Shown one piece after another: positions 22,523 to 30,632 of a stretch of DNA of 32,910 nt (its first letter is position 1; every line of letters begins with the position of its first letter). A program made the position numbers and the translations under genes. The stretch comes from Candidatus Thiosymbion ectosymbiont of Catanema sp. Cochon2018 (GTDB lineage Bacteria; Pseudomonadota; Gammaproteobacteria; Chromatiales; Chromatiaceae): the NCBI GenBank assembly GCA_011392765.1, contig WYCW01000002.1, positions 1-32,910 on the forward strand, in the 5' to 3' direction. The notes under the pieces were generated by a model. The model searched no databases. It was not told the origin of the DNA and was given only the letters and a program-made list of their open reading frames with translations.

Positions 22523-23428
22523 TTGCTGATCAGGTTTCTATATTCCGCTTTTTTCGTATTGATATTTCCTTCGGTTGTACGGGCTGATCTGCCGTTGACC
22601 ATCGAAGAGTTACTGACGGCTCAGGATCGTTATCGTCTCGAATTCGGTTTGATCTACGCCAATTCGGAAAGGAGAAATGTCGATTCTCGCTTTGCTTCTA
22701 TCCAGACCGGAGCGAACAGTTTTGTATTGTTGCCGGTAGACGTAGGGGATGAAAGGAGAAACTCCGATATTTTCGCAATGACAACGGGGTTTCGTTACGG
22801 TTTGACCGACGAAACGGAAGTGTTTACTCGCCTGACAGGTACAGTGGATTCCGTGCGGATCCAAGATACCGACGGAACGGATAGCCGGACCAGTCAACAA
22901 TTAAGTGATTTGGTTATCGGCATCAATCACGAGTTTTCCGGAGATAATGATACCCCTGCCCTCTTGGGTTTTGCCGAAATTTCAATAGCGGAAAATACAA
23001 CTATAGATGGTTCCGATTTCGTGTATGCGAAAACGGGACAAATCGGCTTTACGGCCTATCGTAGTATCGATCCGGTCGTGTTAGCATTAACGGCCGGCTA
23101 TCGTTATGCAGGGACAAGGGATATCAATGATTTGTCGGTCGATCCCGGTGATTTGTTGTTTATTAATCCAAACGTCCACTTTGCCGTGAATAATGAAATT
23201 ACCTTAAGCGGGGGTATTCAATGGACACTGACCGATAAGGATAAAGTGGCAGGCGAGTCAATCGGCATCCTGAACACGGAAACGGATTTGGAATTCAGCT
23301 TAGGCTATGCACCCAGCGAACGCACAACGCTGAATGTTACTGCCCTCACCGATGTCAGTGGCGATTCGGGCGCACAGGTGGGGTTTAATTTGCTTTATAA
23401 ATTCGGGGATTTGTCGACAGAAGAGTGA
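22523..23428 (+). CDS. Outer-membrane beta-barrel protein, putative export channel
   Basis: A 301-residue protein if started at TTG 22523, which has a perfect GGAGGT six bases upstream. It gives a textbook signal peptide (LLIRFLYSAFFVLIFPSVVRA) with mature start DLPLTIEELL. The frame also has ATGs at 22478 and 22484, but these lie in a CGCAAATGAA-type repeat and would add a polar leader. The mature part alternates polar and hydrophobic residues in strands ending in turns (MTTGFRYGLTDETEVFTRLTG, LALTAGYRYAG, LEFSLGYAPSERTTLNVTAL). The terminal strand is VGFNLLYKF, typical of a 10-14-stranded porin-like barrel. The C39 gene starts 14 bp later. It may serve as the outer-membrane pore for the repeat protein; a general transporter is the alternative. 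Confidence 0.72.
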   Translation: MLIRFLYSAFFVLIFPSVVRADLPLTIEELLTAQDRYRLEFGLIYANSERRNVDSRFASIQTGANSFVLLPVDVGDERRNSDIFAMTTGFRYGLTDETEVFTRLTGTVDSVRIQDTDGTDSRTSQQLSDLVIGINHEFSGDNDTPALLGFAEISIAENTTIDGSDFVYAKTGQIGFTAYRSIDPVVLALTAGYRYAGTRDINDLSVDPGDLLFINPNVHFAVNNEITLSGGIQWTLTDKDKVAGESIGILNTETDLEFSLGYAPSERTTLNVTALTDVSGDSGAQVGFNLLYKFGDLSTEE

Positions 23429-23442
23429 AGGAGGTGCGTATT

Positions 23443-24111
23443 ATGAGATTGAATAAAAAGACATATCGTTTAATATTGGTTGCCTACTTTGCCGCTATGT
23501 CTACGGCTTACGGCAGTAACAGTAGAATCCATCTGAATTACGAAACGTTAAGGGGTAGTATTCCATTAAAGACATGGAAAGATTTCAGGGATGATAAAGT
23601 AGAAAAACAAAACGAAGATTATTCCTGTGGCGCGTCTTCGGTGGCGACCATACTTCGTTCGTTTTACGGACTGGATGTAACGGAAAGGGATATTTTGGAT
23701 GAAGTGGAAACAACGGGTAATGACGGCGCTGCTTCTTTTTCCGATTTGGAAAAGGCGGTTCAAAAATATGGGTTCAAAGGGATCGGTGTATCTCTTAATT
23801 ATGAGAAGCTGAAAACGCTTAAAATGCCGGCGATTGTTTATTTGCATTATCGAGACGATGATCATTTCTCGGTTATTCGAGGAATCAGTCAGGATGATAT
23901 AATATGGCTTGGCGATTCATCATGGGGAAATAGGAAATTCACCGAATATCAATTTCGCAAAATGTGGGAAACCAGGGGGAATAAGGCATTACGGGGAAAG
24001 ATTTTGCTTATTATCCCTGAGGATACCGATGCAGCACAGCTTGAGCGAAAGTTTTTCGGGCCCCCGACAGTCAATAAAGTTGCTATTGAACTATTGACGA
24101 TACGAAGGTAG
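23443..24111 (+). CDS. Periplasmic C39-family cysteine peptidase
   Basis: A 222-residue protein with an N-terminal signal segment (YRLILVAYFAAMSTAYGS) and a single C39 domain. The oxyanion Gln56 and nucleophile Cys62 lie in QNEDYSCGASSVATILRSFYG. His141 is in YRDDDHFSVIRGI and Asp158 in WLGDSSWG. No ABC-transporter part is attached, so it is not a bacteriocin exporter. This arrangement is the one known for FapD of the functional-amyloid system. AAGGAGGTG sits just ahead of the ATG, 14 bp after the barrel gene's stop. The likely substrate is the protein encoded at 20951, which carries the LSDREMRNTKGA leader-like motif. The gene is AT-rich relative to flanking core genes, consistent with acquisition. 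Confidence 0.85.
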   Translation: MRLNKKTYRLILVAYFAAMSTAYGSNSRIHLNYETLRGSIPLKTWKDFRDDKVEKQNEDYSCGASSVATILRSFYGLDVTERDILDEVETTGNDGAASFSDLEKAVQKYGFKGIGVSLNYEKLKTLKMPAIVYLHYRDDDHFSVIRGISQDDIIWLGDSSWGNRKFTEYQFRKMWETRGNKALRGKILLIIPEDTDAAQLERKFFGPPTVNKVAIELLTIRR

Positions 24112-24141
24112 CCAGGATTTTTGCAGATCCCACCAAGATCC

Positions 24142-24283
24142 CAATGCCATTAAGTTAGCTGTTGGCCACTTAGAGAAAACTACGAATCACGCGAATTTCC
24201 GCGAATCGATTCGCGAGGATTCGCGTGATTCGTAGTTTCTTCTCTTACTTTGCCGACCGGTAATGCTTAACTTAATGGCATTG
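24142..24283. mobile_element. MITE B copy 1 with perfect 10-bp target duplication
   Basis: The terminal repeats CAATGCCATTAAGTTA and TAACTTAATGGCATTG enclose 142 bp. ACCAAGATCC occurs immediately on both sides (24132-24141 and 24284-24293), a clean 10-bp target-site duplication. The core (24177-24238) is a phased CGAAT hairpin (ACTACGAATCACGCGAATTT ... GATTCGTAGT). The mobilising transposase is not in the window; a 9-12-bp duplication would suit an IS4-type element. Inserted 30 bp past the C39 gene. Confidence 0.92.
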
Positions 24284-24332
24284 ACCAAGATCCTGTATGG
24301 CATTGTCTTTGCGCCCTCTGCACCTTTGCGAT

Positions 24333-25742
24333 TCAAACGAAATAGAACAGGGTCACGGTAAGAAAAAAGATCATCACGGCCAGGATATCGTTCCCCGTCG
24401 TGATAAACACACCCGTGGCCATGGCCGGGTCGATGCCGAGACGGTCCAACACCACGGGAATAGTAGCCCCCACGGTGACTGCGGCAACCACCACGCCCAT
24501 CTCCGCCAACCCCGCGGTGATCACCAGGCGTAGCGGTGCCTCGACACCGCCCAGCCGCGATACCAAGAGCACGAACAAGACCAGGGCGACCGCTGCGATG
24601 GCGCCATTGGCCAATCCGCCCAACAGTTCCTTACCCAGCCGCCAACCGAGGTCGGCAAAGGTCAGAGTCCCGGTCGCCAACCCCTGCACCGCCACTGTCG
24701 AGGCCTGGATGCCGGCATTGCCCGCGGTGGACATGACGATGGGGATAAAACTAGCCAGGATCGCGGCCTGCGTCAGTTGCTCCTCGTAAGCACCCACGAT
24801 CATCCCCGACAGGCTTGCCCCTGCCAGCCCGACCAACAGCCACGGGGCACGCCCACGCACGATGCGTCGCACGGACTCGTCGTGCCGGGTGTCGGTCGCA
24901 AGCCCGGCCATGATCTTGATGTCTTCCTCCGCCTCGTCCCGGATGACCTGCCGCAGACGGTCCGGTGTGATGCGGCCGACCAGTTGGCCGTCCGCGTCCA
25001 CCACGGGCATCACATTGAGCTCGTAGCGGTCCGCGAGGCGCGCGACTTCCTCCTGATCCGTATCCGGGGTCACGGCGACGAAATCCGTGTGCATCGCCTC
25101 GCGGACACCGGACTCCCTGGGCAGCAGCAGCAGGTCCCGGAGCTTGAGATAGCCGACCGGCCGCCGCCGGGCGTCGACCACACTCACGCCGTAGAGCTTC
25201 TCGATCAGCCGGGCATTGGCACGGATCTCGGCGGTCACCATCCCGATGGTCCAGTCGACGGGAACGGCAACGAACTTACGGCTCATGATACTGCCGGCGG
25301 AGTCCTCACCGTGGGCCCGCAATTCTTCGATAGCCGCACGCGCGCTGAGCCTGGGCAAGACCTGTTGCGCTACCTCTTCCGGGAGATCGTCGAGATCCTG
25401 GAGGGCCTGTTCCGGCTCCATCTTATCCAGCACCTTGACGATCCGGGCGATCGAGGCATCCCTGAGCAAGGCCTTGCGGAGCTCCGGATTGAGCAGGGCA
25501 ATAGCCTTTACGGTCTCTCGATCACGCCACTCGAAGAGCTTGCGGGCCCGCTTCAGCGGCAGTGCGACGAACAGCGCGACCACATCCGTCGGCGACCAAC
25601 GGTCCAACATTGCCCGCAGGAGCTCACGTTCCTTAGCCTTGATGAGCCGGGAAACCTCCTCGACGACGGCCTGATTCGTTTCCACGGCATCGCCGTCGCC
25701 GGGTTGCCAACGCAGATCATCGATGTTCGGCGGGGTATTCAT
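24333..25742 (-). CDS. mgtE: Magnesium transporter MgtE
   Basis: A 469-residue protein. The N-terminal superhelical domain (MLDRWSPTDVVALFVALP, LDDLPEEVAQQVLPRLSA) is followed by two CBS domains, the first from about residue 140 (GSIMSRKFVAVPVDWTIG) and the second REAMHTDFVAVTPDTDQEE ... RITPDRLRQVI. Then come five membrane helices with the pore segment MSTAGNAGIQASTVAVQGLA. CBS domains sense cytosolic Mg2+ and gate the channel. GGGAGC lies about eight bases before the ATG. It stands alone, convergent with the C39 cluster. No Mg2+ riboswitch is visible upstream, where the DNA is repeat-derived. Confidence 0.96.
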   Translation of the reverse strand: MNTPPNIDDLRWQPGDGDAVETNQAVVEEVSRLIKAKERELLRAMLDRWSPTDVVALFVALPLKRARKLFEWRDRETVKAIALLNPELRKALLRDASIARIVKVLDKMEPEQALQDLDDLPEEVAQQVLPRLSARAAIEELRAHGEDSAGSIMSRKFVAVPVDWTIGMVTAEIRANARLIEKLYGVSVVDARRRPVGYLKLRDLLLLPRESGVREAMHTDFVAVTPDTDQEEVARLADRYELNVMPVVDADGQLVGRITPDRLRQVIRDEAEEDIKIMAGLATDTRHDESVRRIVRGRAPWLLVGLAGASLSGMIVGAYEEQLTQAAILASFIPIVMSTAGNAGIQASTVAVQGLATGTLTFADLGWRLGKELLGGLANGAIAAVALVLFVLLVSRLGGVEAPLRLVITAGLAEMGVVVAAVTVGATIPVVLDRLGIDPAMATGVFITTGNDILAVMIFFLTVTLFYFV

Positions 25743-26067
25743 GTCACATTGCTCCCTGGCTGCCCAATGCTGCGCGCAGTGTAGCCGGTTGCGATCTCAC
25801 TGCAAATTGCACCGTAGTCGTGCCGGGGGTGTAGGATGCGGTGAGCGCCTGCCCCTGCCTGCCGGCAGGCAGGTACCGCCCCAGGGACCTGTCTGCCGTT
25901 CCATGGACGGGACAGGCAAGCGGGGCAGGTAGGCGGCGAACCGCATCGATGAGCGGGCAGCCGGCGACTGGTGACTGGAGGCCCGGTCGGTGGGCACAGC
26001 CCACCTACGGTCGCGCCGGAGGTGAAGGACAGTAGACAGTCCGGAATCCATAAAGAGCCAACTTCTT
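25743..26067. repeat. Repeat-filled gap between mgtE and yjbQ
   Basis: GTAGGATGCGGTGAGCGCC and GGCGAACCGCATCGATGAG form a long imperfect hairpin (25829-25950). CGGTGGGCACAGCCCACC follows. GGAATCCATAAAGAGCC at about 26041-26060 is one arm of the 1913-2088 element. No gene seen. Confidence 0.6.
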
Positions 26068-26211
26068 AGAGCCTGTCTAAAAAGACAGTCTCTTAGTACC
26101 CCTTTGTAGCTTTGTGCCTTTGTGTGATGTTCTTCATCTCACACACAAAGCCACGAAGACACGAAGAATTTTTCATTTTTAAATCAATGTGTTAGTTTTT
26201 AGACAGCCTCT
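26068..26211. repeat. MITE C with CACGAAGA-type core
   Basis: AGAGCCTGTCTAAAAA (left) and TTTTTAGACAGCCTCT (right) are 16-bp inverted ends with one mismatch. The core (26104-26169) is a hairpin of CTTTGTGCCTTTGTGTG and CACACAAAGCCACGAAGACA, again a roughly 9-bp phased unit. A solo end (AGACAGCCTCT) precedes yciK at 19767. The element is the direct leader of yjbQ. Confidence 0.8.
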
Positions 26212-26232
26212 CAACCGCAAATCAACCCATCT

Positions 26233-26670
26233 ATGATCAGTATCCACTATACCCTCACCATTTCTACCGATCCCGGCATCGCCTTGCACGACATCACGCC
26301 GCAGGTCCGCTCCCTGGTTGCGGACAGCGGCATGGCCGACGGCTTTCTGATCCTGAGCTCCCGCCACACCACCACGGCCATCACCATCAACGAGAACGAG
26401 GAACGGCTGCTGGAAGACGTAAGGCGTTTCTTCACGCGCCTGGCCCCACCGGAAGAGACCTACCTGCACAATGATATAGGGCTGCGGGATTGTCCTCCCG
26501 ACGAGCCGGAGAATGCCCATTCTCATCTGCTGGCGATGCTGGTCGGGAGCTCGGAGGTAATCCCGATCGTCGACGGAGATCCGGATCTCGGTCGCTGGCA
26601 ATCCGTCATGCTGGTAGAACTGGACGGGCCACGGGAGCGGACGGTTGGTCTGCGGCTATTCGGGGAGTGA
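26233..26670 (+). CDS. yjbQ: YjbQ-family (UPF0047) protein
   Basis: A 145-residue protein of full family length. The signature is clear: GFLILSSRHTTTAITINENEE, the His-rich YLHNDIGLRDCPPDEPENAHSHL, and the end GRWQSVMLVELDGPRERTVGL. The family has a trimeric beta fold with a conserved Cys/His cluster. Some members show thiamine-phosphate synthase activity in vitro, but the physiological role is unsettled. The leader contains MITE C 20 bp upstream, so the promoter may have been displaced. A cobC/cobD remnant follows within 70 bp. Confidence 0.92.
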   Translation: MISIHYTLTISTDPGIALHDITPQVRSLVADSGMADGFLILSSRHTTTAITINENEERLLEDVRRFFTRLAPPEETYLHNDIGLRDCPPDEPENAHSHLLAMLVGSSEVIPIVDGDPDLGRWQSVMLVELDGPRERTVGLRLFGE

Positions 26671-26737
26671 ACAACAATCACAGCCGGGGCAAGCGATCGC
26701 ATGGTGTACATTTCGTCGTCGGGGTTGGCATCGGCAT

Positions 26738-26959
26738 TTTCGAGTCCTTCAATGGATCCGCACGCCGGAGGCGGCACGGCTGCAGGACCGATTGGCGCGC
26801 GAGGGGATTCTGACCCGACTGTTCGTCGAACCGCCGAGCCTGAGATTCGGTTTGCCGGGGACCGAAGCGGACTGGGAGCGGCTCGACGCGGCACTGGCCG
26901 AGGTGACCGCATCCGGTTCCCGGAGCCTGTCGCCCCCTAACAGAACTATCCCCCCTTGA
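26738..26959 (+). pseudogene. Remnant of L-threonine-phosphate decarboxylase (CobC/CobD) C-terminus
   Basis: The frame reads FRVLQWIRTPEAARLQDRLA, then REGILTRLFVEPPSLRFGLP and GTEADWERLDAALAEV. This is the C-terminal end of cobalamin-pathway CobC/CobD aminotransferase-fold enzymes, where an R-x-F-x-x-P-x-S-L-R-x-G-L-P segment holds the phosphate-binding Arg. The preceding 270 residues with the PLP lysine are missing; upstream lies yjbQ. The protein frame runs open from 26645 but lacks homology before about 26738. I see no start signal, so it is a relic, not a gene. Confidence 0.72.
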
Positions 26960-27181
26960 GCAATCGAGAAGAATCCCTCATTCTTGCCGAGGAGAGGGGA
27001 ATCGTAACTATTCAGGATCCCTTGCCAACCGAGGGCGACCTGAGCAGCCTGACACTATGTCTGAACAGTATTCCGACCCGCTCGCCGGAAAGCCCCGCCA
27101 ACGAGCTTGCGGTCAGCGGTGCGGATTGCGAAGCAGGCAGTGATCATCGAGACGAACGACTACCGGGAGGAGAAACCGACC

Positions 27182-28129
27182 ATGCCGCCTATTCGTACCT
27201 TAATGCCCTATGCCCTATCCATGCTGTTTGCCTCCGGGTCCCAGGCAGCAACCCTGATCGACAAGAATCTGCCTTACCCGCGGGGAAAGCCGAACGCCAA
27301 GCAGATCGCCGACCAGGTCTTCTTCGTCAATCAGTATCACGTCTACGACCGCTACGCCATCGTCAAATCCGGCAGAACCATAACGGTCGTCATCAATAAG
27401 CCCAGAGGCTCACGACCCACCACCCTGACGGTTGAGCGCTACAAACGGAACGACTGGTCCGATCCGAAGATCCGATCCAAGGAGGTGGCTATCTTTCACT
27501 CGGGTAAGCTCAAGGGAACGGGCATGCTGATCGTGGACTATGAGAACGACTCGAAGCCCCAGTCCTATTCCATCTGGTTGCCTGCCCTGCGTAAGATCCG
27601 GCGCTTCGCCCAGCCGCCCCACGACGATGCCTGGGGTGGAACCGACTTTACCTTTGGGGACGTCATCCTGCGCAAGCCCTTCCACGAGACCCACAAACTG
27701 CTGGGTACGGAGACCTTCAAGGATTGTCTGGGCACCATCCCCGGTGTCAGGGTCAAGTGGCTTCGCAATCCCCCGCCGCCATCCTGCAAGCCTAAAGGCA
27801 AGCAGGTGTACAAGCTCAAAAGCACGACCAAGCGCAGGAACTGGTGGTACGACTACCGGATCAGCTACGTGGATACCGAGACCTTCACTGACTATCGCAC
27901 CGAATACTTCAAAGGGGGTAGAAAGGTAAAGTTCATCGACCGGGATTGGGTGAGCGCGGGGAAGAGGGATCCCCGGGCCGTATATTGGGGTTATTGGTAC
28001 GGCAAGAATCTGAGGACCGGACATGAAACCTGGGCGGTCGTCCCGCGGAGCGTGAACCGGGTCGACAGCCGGGTAGCCAAGCCGGATGATTTCTGGAGCG
28101 AGAAGAGCCTGCGCAAGATTAAGCGCTGA
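27182..28129 (+). CDS. Outer-membrane lipoprotein-sorting-like (LolA-fold) protein
   Basis: A 315-residue product with a signal peptide (LMPYALSMLFASGSQAA). The body belongs to the LolA-like family often annotated as outer membrane lipoprotein-sorting protein. Typical blocks are SYSIWLPALRKIRRF, DDAWGGTDFTFGDV and YRTEYFKGGRKVKFIDRDW. The ATG at 27182 has GGGAGGAG about nine bases upstream and is preferred to one 25 codons earlier. Such genes occur with DUF1302 barrel genes and RND transporters; here the DUF1302 gene follows, separated by a phased hairpin. The pair probably works in the envelope, moving a hydrophobic compound or lipid, though no substrate is known. No RND pump lies in the window. 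The 222 bp before it hold no supported gene. Confidence 0.82.
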   Translation: MPPIRTLMPYALSMLFASGSQAATLIDKNLPYPRGKPNAKQIADQVFFVNQYHVYDRYAIVKSGRTITVVINKPRGSRPTTLTVERYKRNDWSDPKIRSKEVAIFHSGKLKGTGMLIVDYENDSKPQSYSIWLPALRKIRRFAQPPHDDAWGGTDFTFGDVILRKPFHETHKLLGTETFKDCLGTIPGVRVKWLRNPPPPSCKPKGKQVYKLKSTTKRRNWWYDYRISYVDTETFTDYRTEYFKGGRKVKFIDRDWVSAGKRDPRAVYWGYWYGKNLRTGHETWAVVPRSVNRVDSRVAKPDDFWSEKSLRKIKR

Positions 28130-28130
28130 T

Positions 28131-28218
28131 TTTGCCGCAAATAAACGCGAATGGACGCAAATTGAATCGGCCCCGATTTACGTTTATTTGCGTTCATTTG
28201 CGTTCATTTGCGGCAAAA
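28131..28218. repeat. Phased hairpin, CGCAAATGAA family (complete copy)
   Basis: TTTGCCGCAAATAAACGCGA opens the element. ATTTGCGTTCATTTGCGGCA closes it after about 20 bases of centre (GAATCGGCCCCGATTT). It begins two bases after the stop of the LolA-like gene and ends 35 bp before the DUF1302 gene, so it would be part of their common transcript. Confidence 0.88.
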
Positions 28219-28252
28219 ATAATTCCCAATAGGGCTCGCACAGGGGAAAAGA

Positions 28253-30370
28253 ATGACAAAACAATCAGTTATCCTAACGGTACTCTGTCTGTCAGTCGCC
28301 CTTCCGGGCATGGTGCTGGGTGACTTCCAGCTGACCGATAGCATCCGTGTCAACGGCTTCTTCCAGAACCGGACGGCGTTCAACCTCAAGGACGATCCCT
28401 ATATTGGCGAAGCGGCGTCGGTCCTGGACACCGCCTCCGATCACAAGGCGGGAGATGTCCTGCGGTTCGAGAATGCCGCGCGCCTGTTCTTCAACGGTGA
28501 GCTCGGCGCGGCGGCCTCCTGGCACGCCGACATCAATCTGATCTATGACACCGAGGGCATCAATCAATACTGGCGTGGGCATGAGAACTACACCCAGTAC
28601 GACTACCTGCGCGAGCTCTACCTGGATGTGAAGATCGCCGGTATCGACCTGCGGTTGGGCAAGCAGCAGGTGGTCTGGGGGACCGCCGACGGGATCAAGC
28701 TCCTGGATATCATCAACCCTACCGACTACCGCTGGTGGAATCAGGACCCGATGGAAGACGCCCGCATCCCGGTCTGGATGGCCGTGGGAGAACGCAATCT
28801 GGGCAGTAACGGCAATCTCCAGGCCGTGGTATCTCAGCCCCAGCAGAACATTATTCCGGGACTGAGAAAGGGCAAGCGCGGCCTGCGGTCCGTGGCCTTC
28901 ACGCCACCGTCCGGTCCCTCCTTGCCCCCGAGCGCGGACAACTCGCGATTGTTCGGGACCGACCAAGGCCATGCCTTCATCATGAAGGGCGTGGACACCA
29001 TCACCGGCAGGGCCAATGGATTCGCCAATATCGGCGCCGCCATGGGAGCAGTGACCACCACCTTCTACGGCGACGGTTTTTTGGCGGCACCGACGAGCAC
29101 CTTCACCAATCCCCTGGGCGGGCGCAACCCGGCGTTCCCCGAGTTCAATACCGTGGGGTCCTTCACCAATCTGACCGCGGCCCAGACACCAGCCGCGTGC
29201 CGTGGCGTCAATGGTGCCGCCTGTCTGAAGAACTTCACCGAATTCACCAACGCCGGCATCACCAACCTCACGAACGCCGACGCCATGACCGGCGCGGGTT
29301 GGGACACCCGTAATCCCGATTCGGCCTGGGAATACATGCCGAACGCGACTTTCGCGACCTTTGCCGCCTTTACCGGCATGACCACCAGATACCAACGAGA
29401 CTACCCGAGTGACTCCGATGTCAATCTCGGCATTCGCTATCGCGGGAATCTGGATAACGGTTTCAACTTCAGCCTCAATTACCTGTATGCCTATGATCCG
29501 AACCCCGCCGTGCAGATCCACTGGGCAGACCCCGCTACCGGTGAGAAGCTCCAAGTCGTCGACGCGACTTACCAAGGTCCGGCCGGAGAATTGCATACCC
29601 TGCAGGTCAAGAACCGCGCCGGCAAGTTCTACGGCGCGCCCGCCGTGGATTACAGCGACCTCGGCAATCGGGCCAGGCTTACGGACGTTACCGCCGCCAA
29701 CTACGCAGGATCGGCGCCCGAGTTGGTGTTCGAGGAGACCCTGAACCGCATCCACAATATCGGGGCCTCCTTCGACTACGCCTGGGACCTGGGTTTAGGC
29801 GATACCCCCGTGGTGCTGCGGGGTGAGTTCCTGTACCAAAAGGATGTCCTGACTCCCGTCATCGACCGCCATGCCCTGAGCTACGGGCACCTGACCAAGG
29901 CACTCCAGATGGAAAAGGGGGACTATTTCAAGTACGTGCTCGGTGCCGACCTTACCTTTTTCACCAATCTGGCGGTAAGCGGACAGTTCATCCAGTTCGT
30001 CAACCTGGATTACGCCGACGAGGTACGGTCCAGGGACCCCGTGACGGGCCAGAAATTCAGCCGCTACACCGGTGATCAGGCGACGCTCCACCTCGACAAC
30101 GGGTTGAAGCGGGGTGACGAATACAAGCACTTCGGCTCCCTGTTCCTGTCCAAGCCCTTTGGTCCGTCGCAAGAGCACCGCATCAACAACATCACTATTT
30201 TCGAGGAAGGCGGCGGCTGGTGGAATCGCCTGGACCTGGAGTACACCATCCGCGACGAGCTGCTCGCCACCCTGGCCTGGAACCACTATTGGGGCAGCGA
30301 GAACACCCTCTTCGGGCAATTCGGCGAGTCCTCGAACATCCAGTTGGGCATCAAGTACCTGTTCGAGTAA
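28253..30370 (+). CDS. DUF1302-family outer-membrane protein
   Basis: A 705-residue protein. Signal peptide residues 1-23 (VILTVLCLSVALPGMVLG) are followed by the DUF1302 barrel opening QLTDSIRVNGFFQNRTAF. The conserved segments YLRELYLDVKIAGIDLRLGK, QQVVWGTADGIKLLDIINP and a strand-rich C-terminus ending NIQLGIKYLFE follow; the final aromatic residue is typical of barrels inserted by BAM. Residues about 215-380 are a Gly/Ala/Asn/Thr-rich stretch (for example FTEFTNAGITNLTNADAMTG) that likely forms long loops. AGGGGAAAAG precedes the ATG. DUF1302 proteins sit with LolA-like or DUF1329 proteins and RND pumps; the partner here is the gene just upstream. Confidence 0.88.
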   Translation: MTKQSVILTVLCLSVALPGMVLGDFQLTDSIRVNGFFQNRTAFNLKDDPYIGEAASVLDTASDHKAGDVLRFENAARLFFNGELGAAASWHADINLIYDTEGINQYWRGHENYTQYDYLRELYLDVKIAGIDLRLGKQQVVWGTADGIKLLDIINPTDYRWWNQDPMEDARIPVWMAVGERNLGSNGNLQAVVSQPQQNIIPGLRKGKRGLRSVAFTPPSGPSLPPSADNSRLFGTDQGHAFIMKGVDTITGRANGFANIGAAMGAVTTTFYGDGFLAAPTSTFTNPLGGRNPAFPEFNTVGSFTNLTAAQTPAACRGVNGAACLKNFTEFTNAGITNLTNADAMTGAGWDTRNPDSAWEYMPNATFATFAAFTGMTTRYQRDYPSDSDVNLGIRYRGNLDNGFNFSLNYLYAYDPNPAVQIHWADPATGEKLQVVDATYQGPAGELHTLQVKNRAGKFYGAPAVDYSDLGNRARLTDVTAANYAGSAPELVFEETLNRIHNIGASFDYAWDLGLGDTPVVLRGEFLYQKDVLTPVIDRHALSYGHLTKALQMEKGDYFKYVLGADLTFFTNLAVSGQFIQFVNLDYADEVRSRDPVTGQKFSRYTGDQATLHLDNGLKRGDEYKHFGSLFLSKPFGPSQEHRINNITIFEEGGGWWNRLDLEYTIRDELLATLAWNHYWGSENTLFGQFGESSNIQLGIKYLFE

Positions 30371-30508
30371 GCCGATAGCCTCTATCGCGCCGTGCCCAAC
30401 GGTGCCGGCGGTCCGCACAGCGGTCCCTCCGTGATTTTGTGCGGGTCGAAAAATCCCAGGGAGGGGATTGCTCGAGGTTTCTATACCACCGGAAAATCAG
30501 ATTTTTAA

Positions 30509-30607
30509 GGGCACCTTGAAAAATAGGTATTTTCACCCATCAAGCGACTCTAAACCATTGATTGTTGGGGTGTGTCGTAGACGAAAATCGCATTTTTCAA
30601 AATGCCC
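30509..30607. mobile_element. MITE E copy 1, 99 bp with TTAA target duplication
   Basis: GGGCACCTTGAAAAATAGG at the left is mirrored by ATTTTTCAAAATGCCC at the right. TTAA flanks both sides (30505-30508 and 30608-30611). The second copy (32124-32222) is also exactly 99 bp, flanked by TAAA. It lies 25 bp upstream of the Rpn-type gene. Confidence 0.88.
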
Positions 30608-30632
30608 TTAACTCAATAAATCGGAGCCAGGT

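Noticed and set aside
26956-27399. 147-codon plus-strand ORF starting MSNREESLILAEERG
   Set aside because: Overlaps the well-supported LolA-like gene in another frame for most of its length, TTG start without ribosome site, no recognisable family; only its first third is free of overlap.
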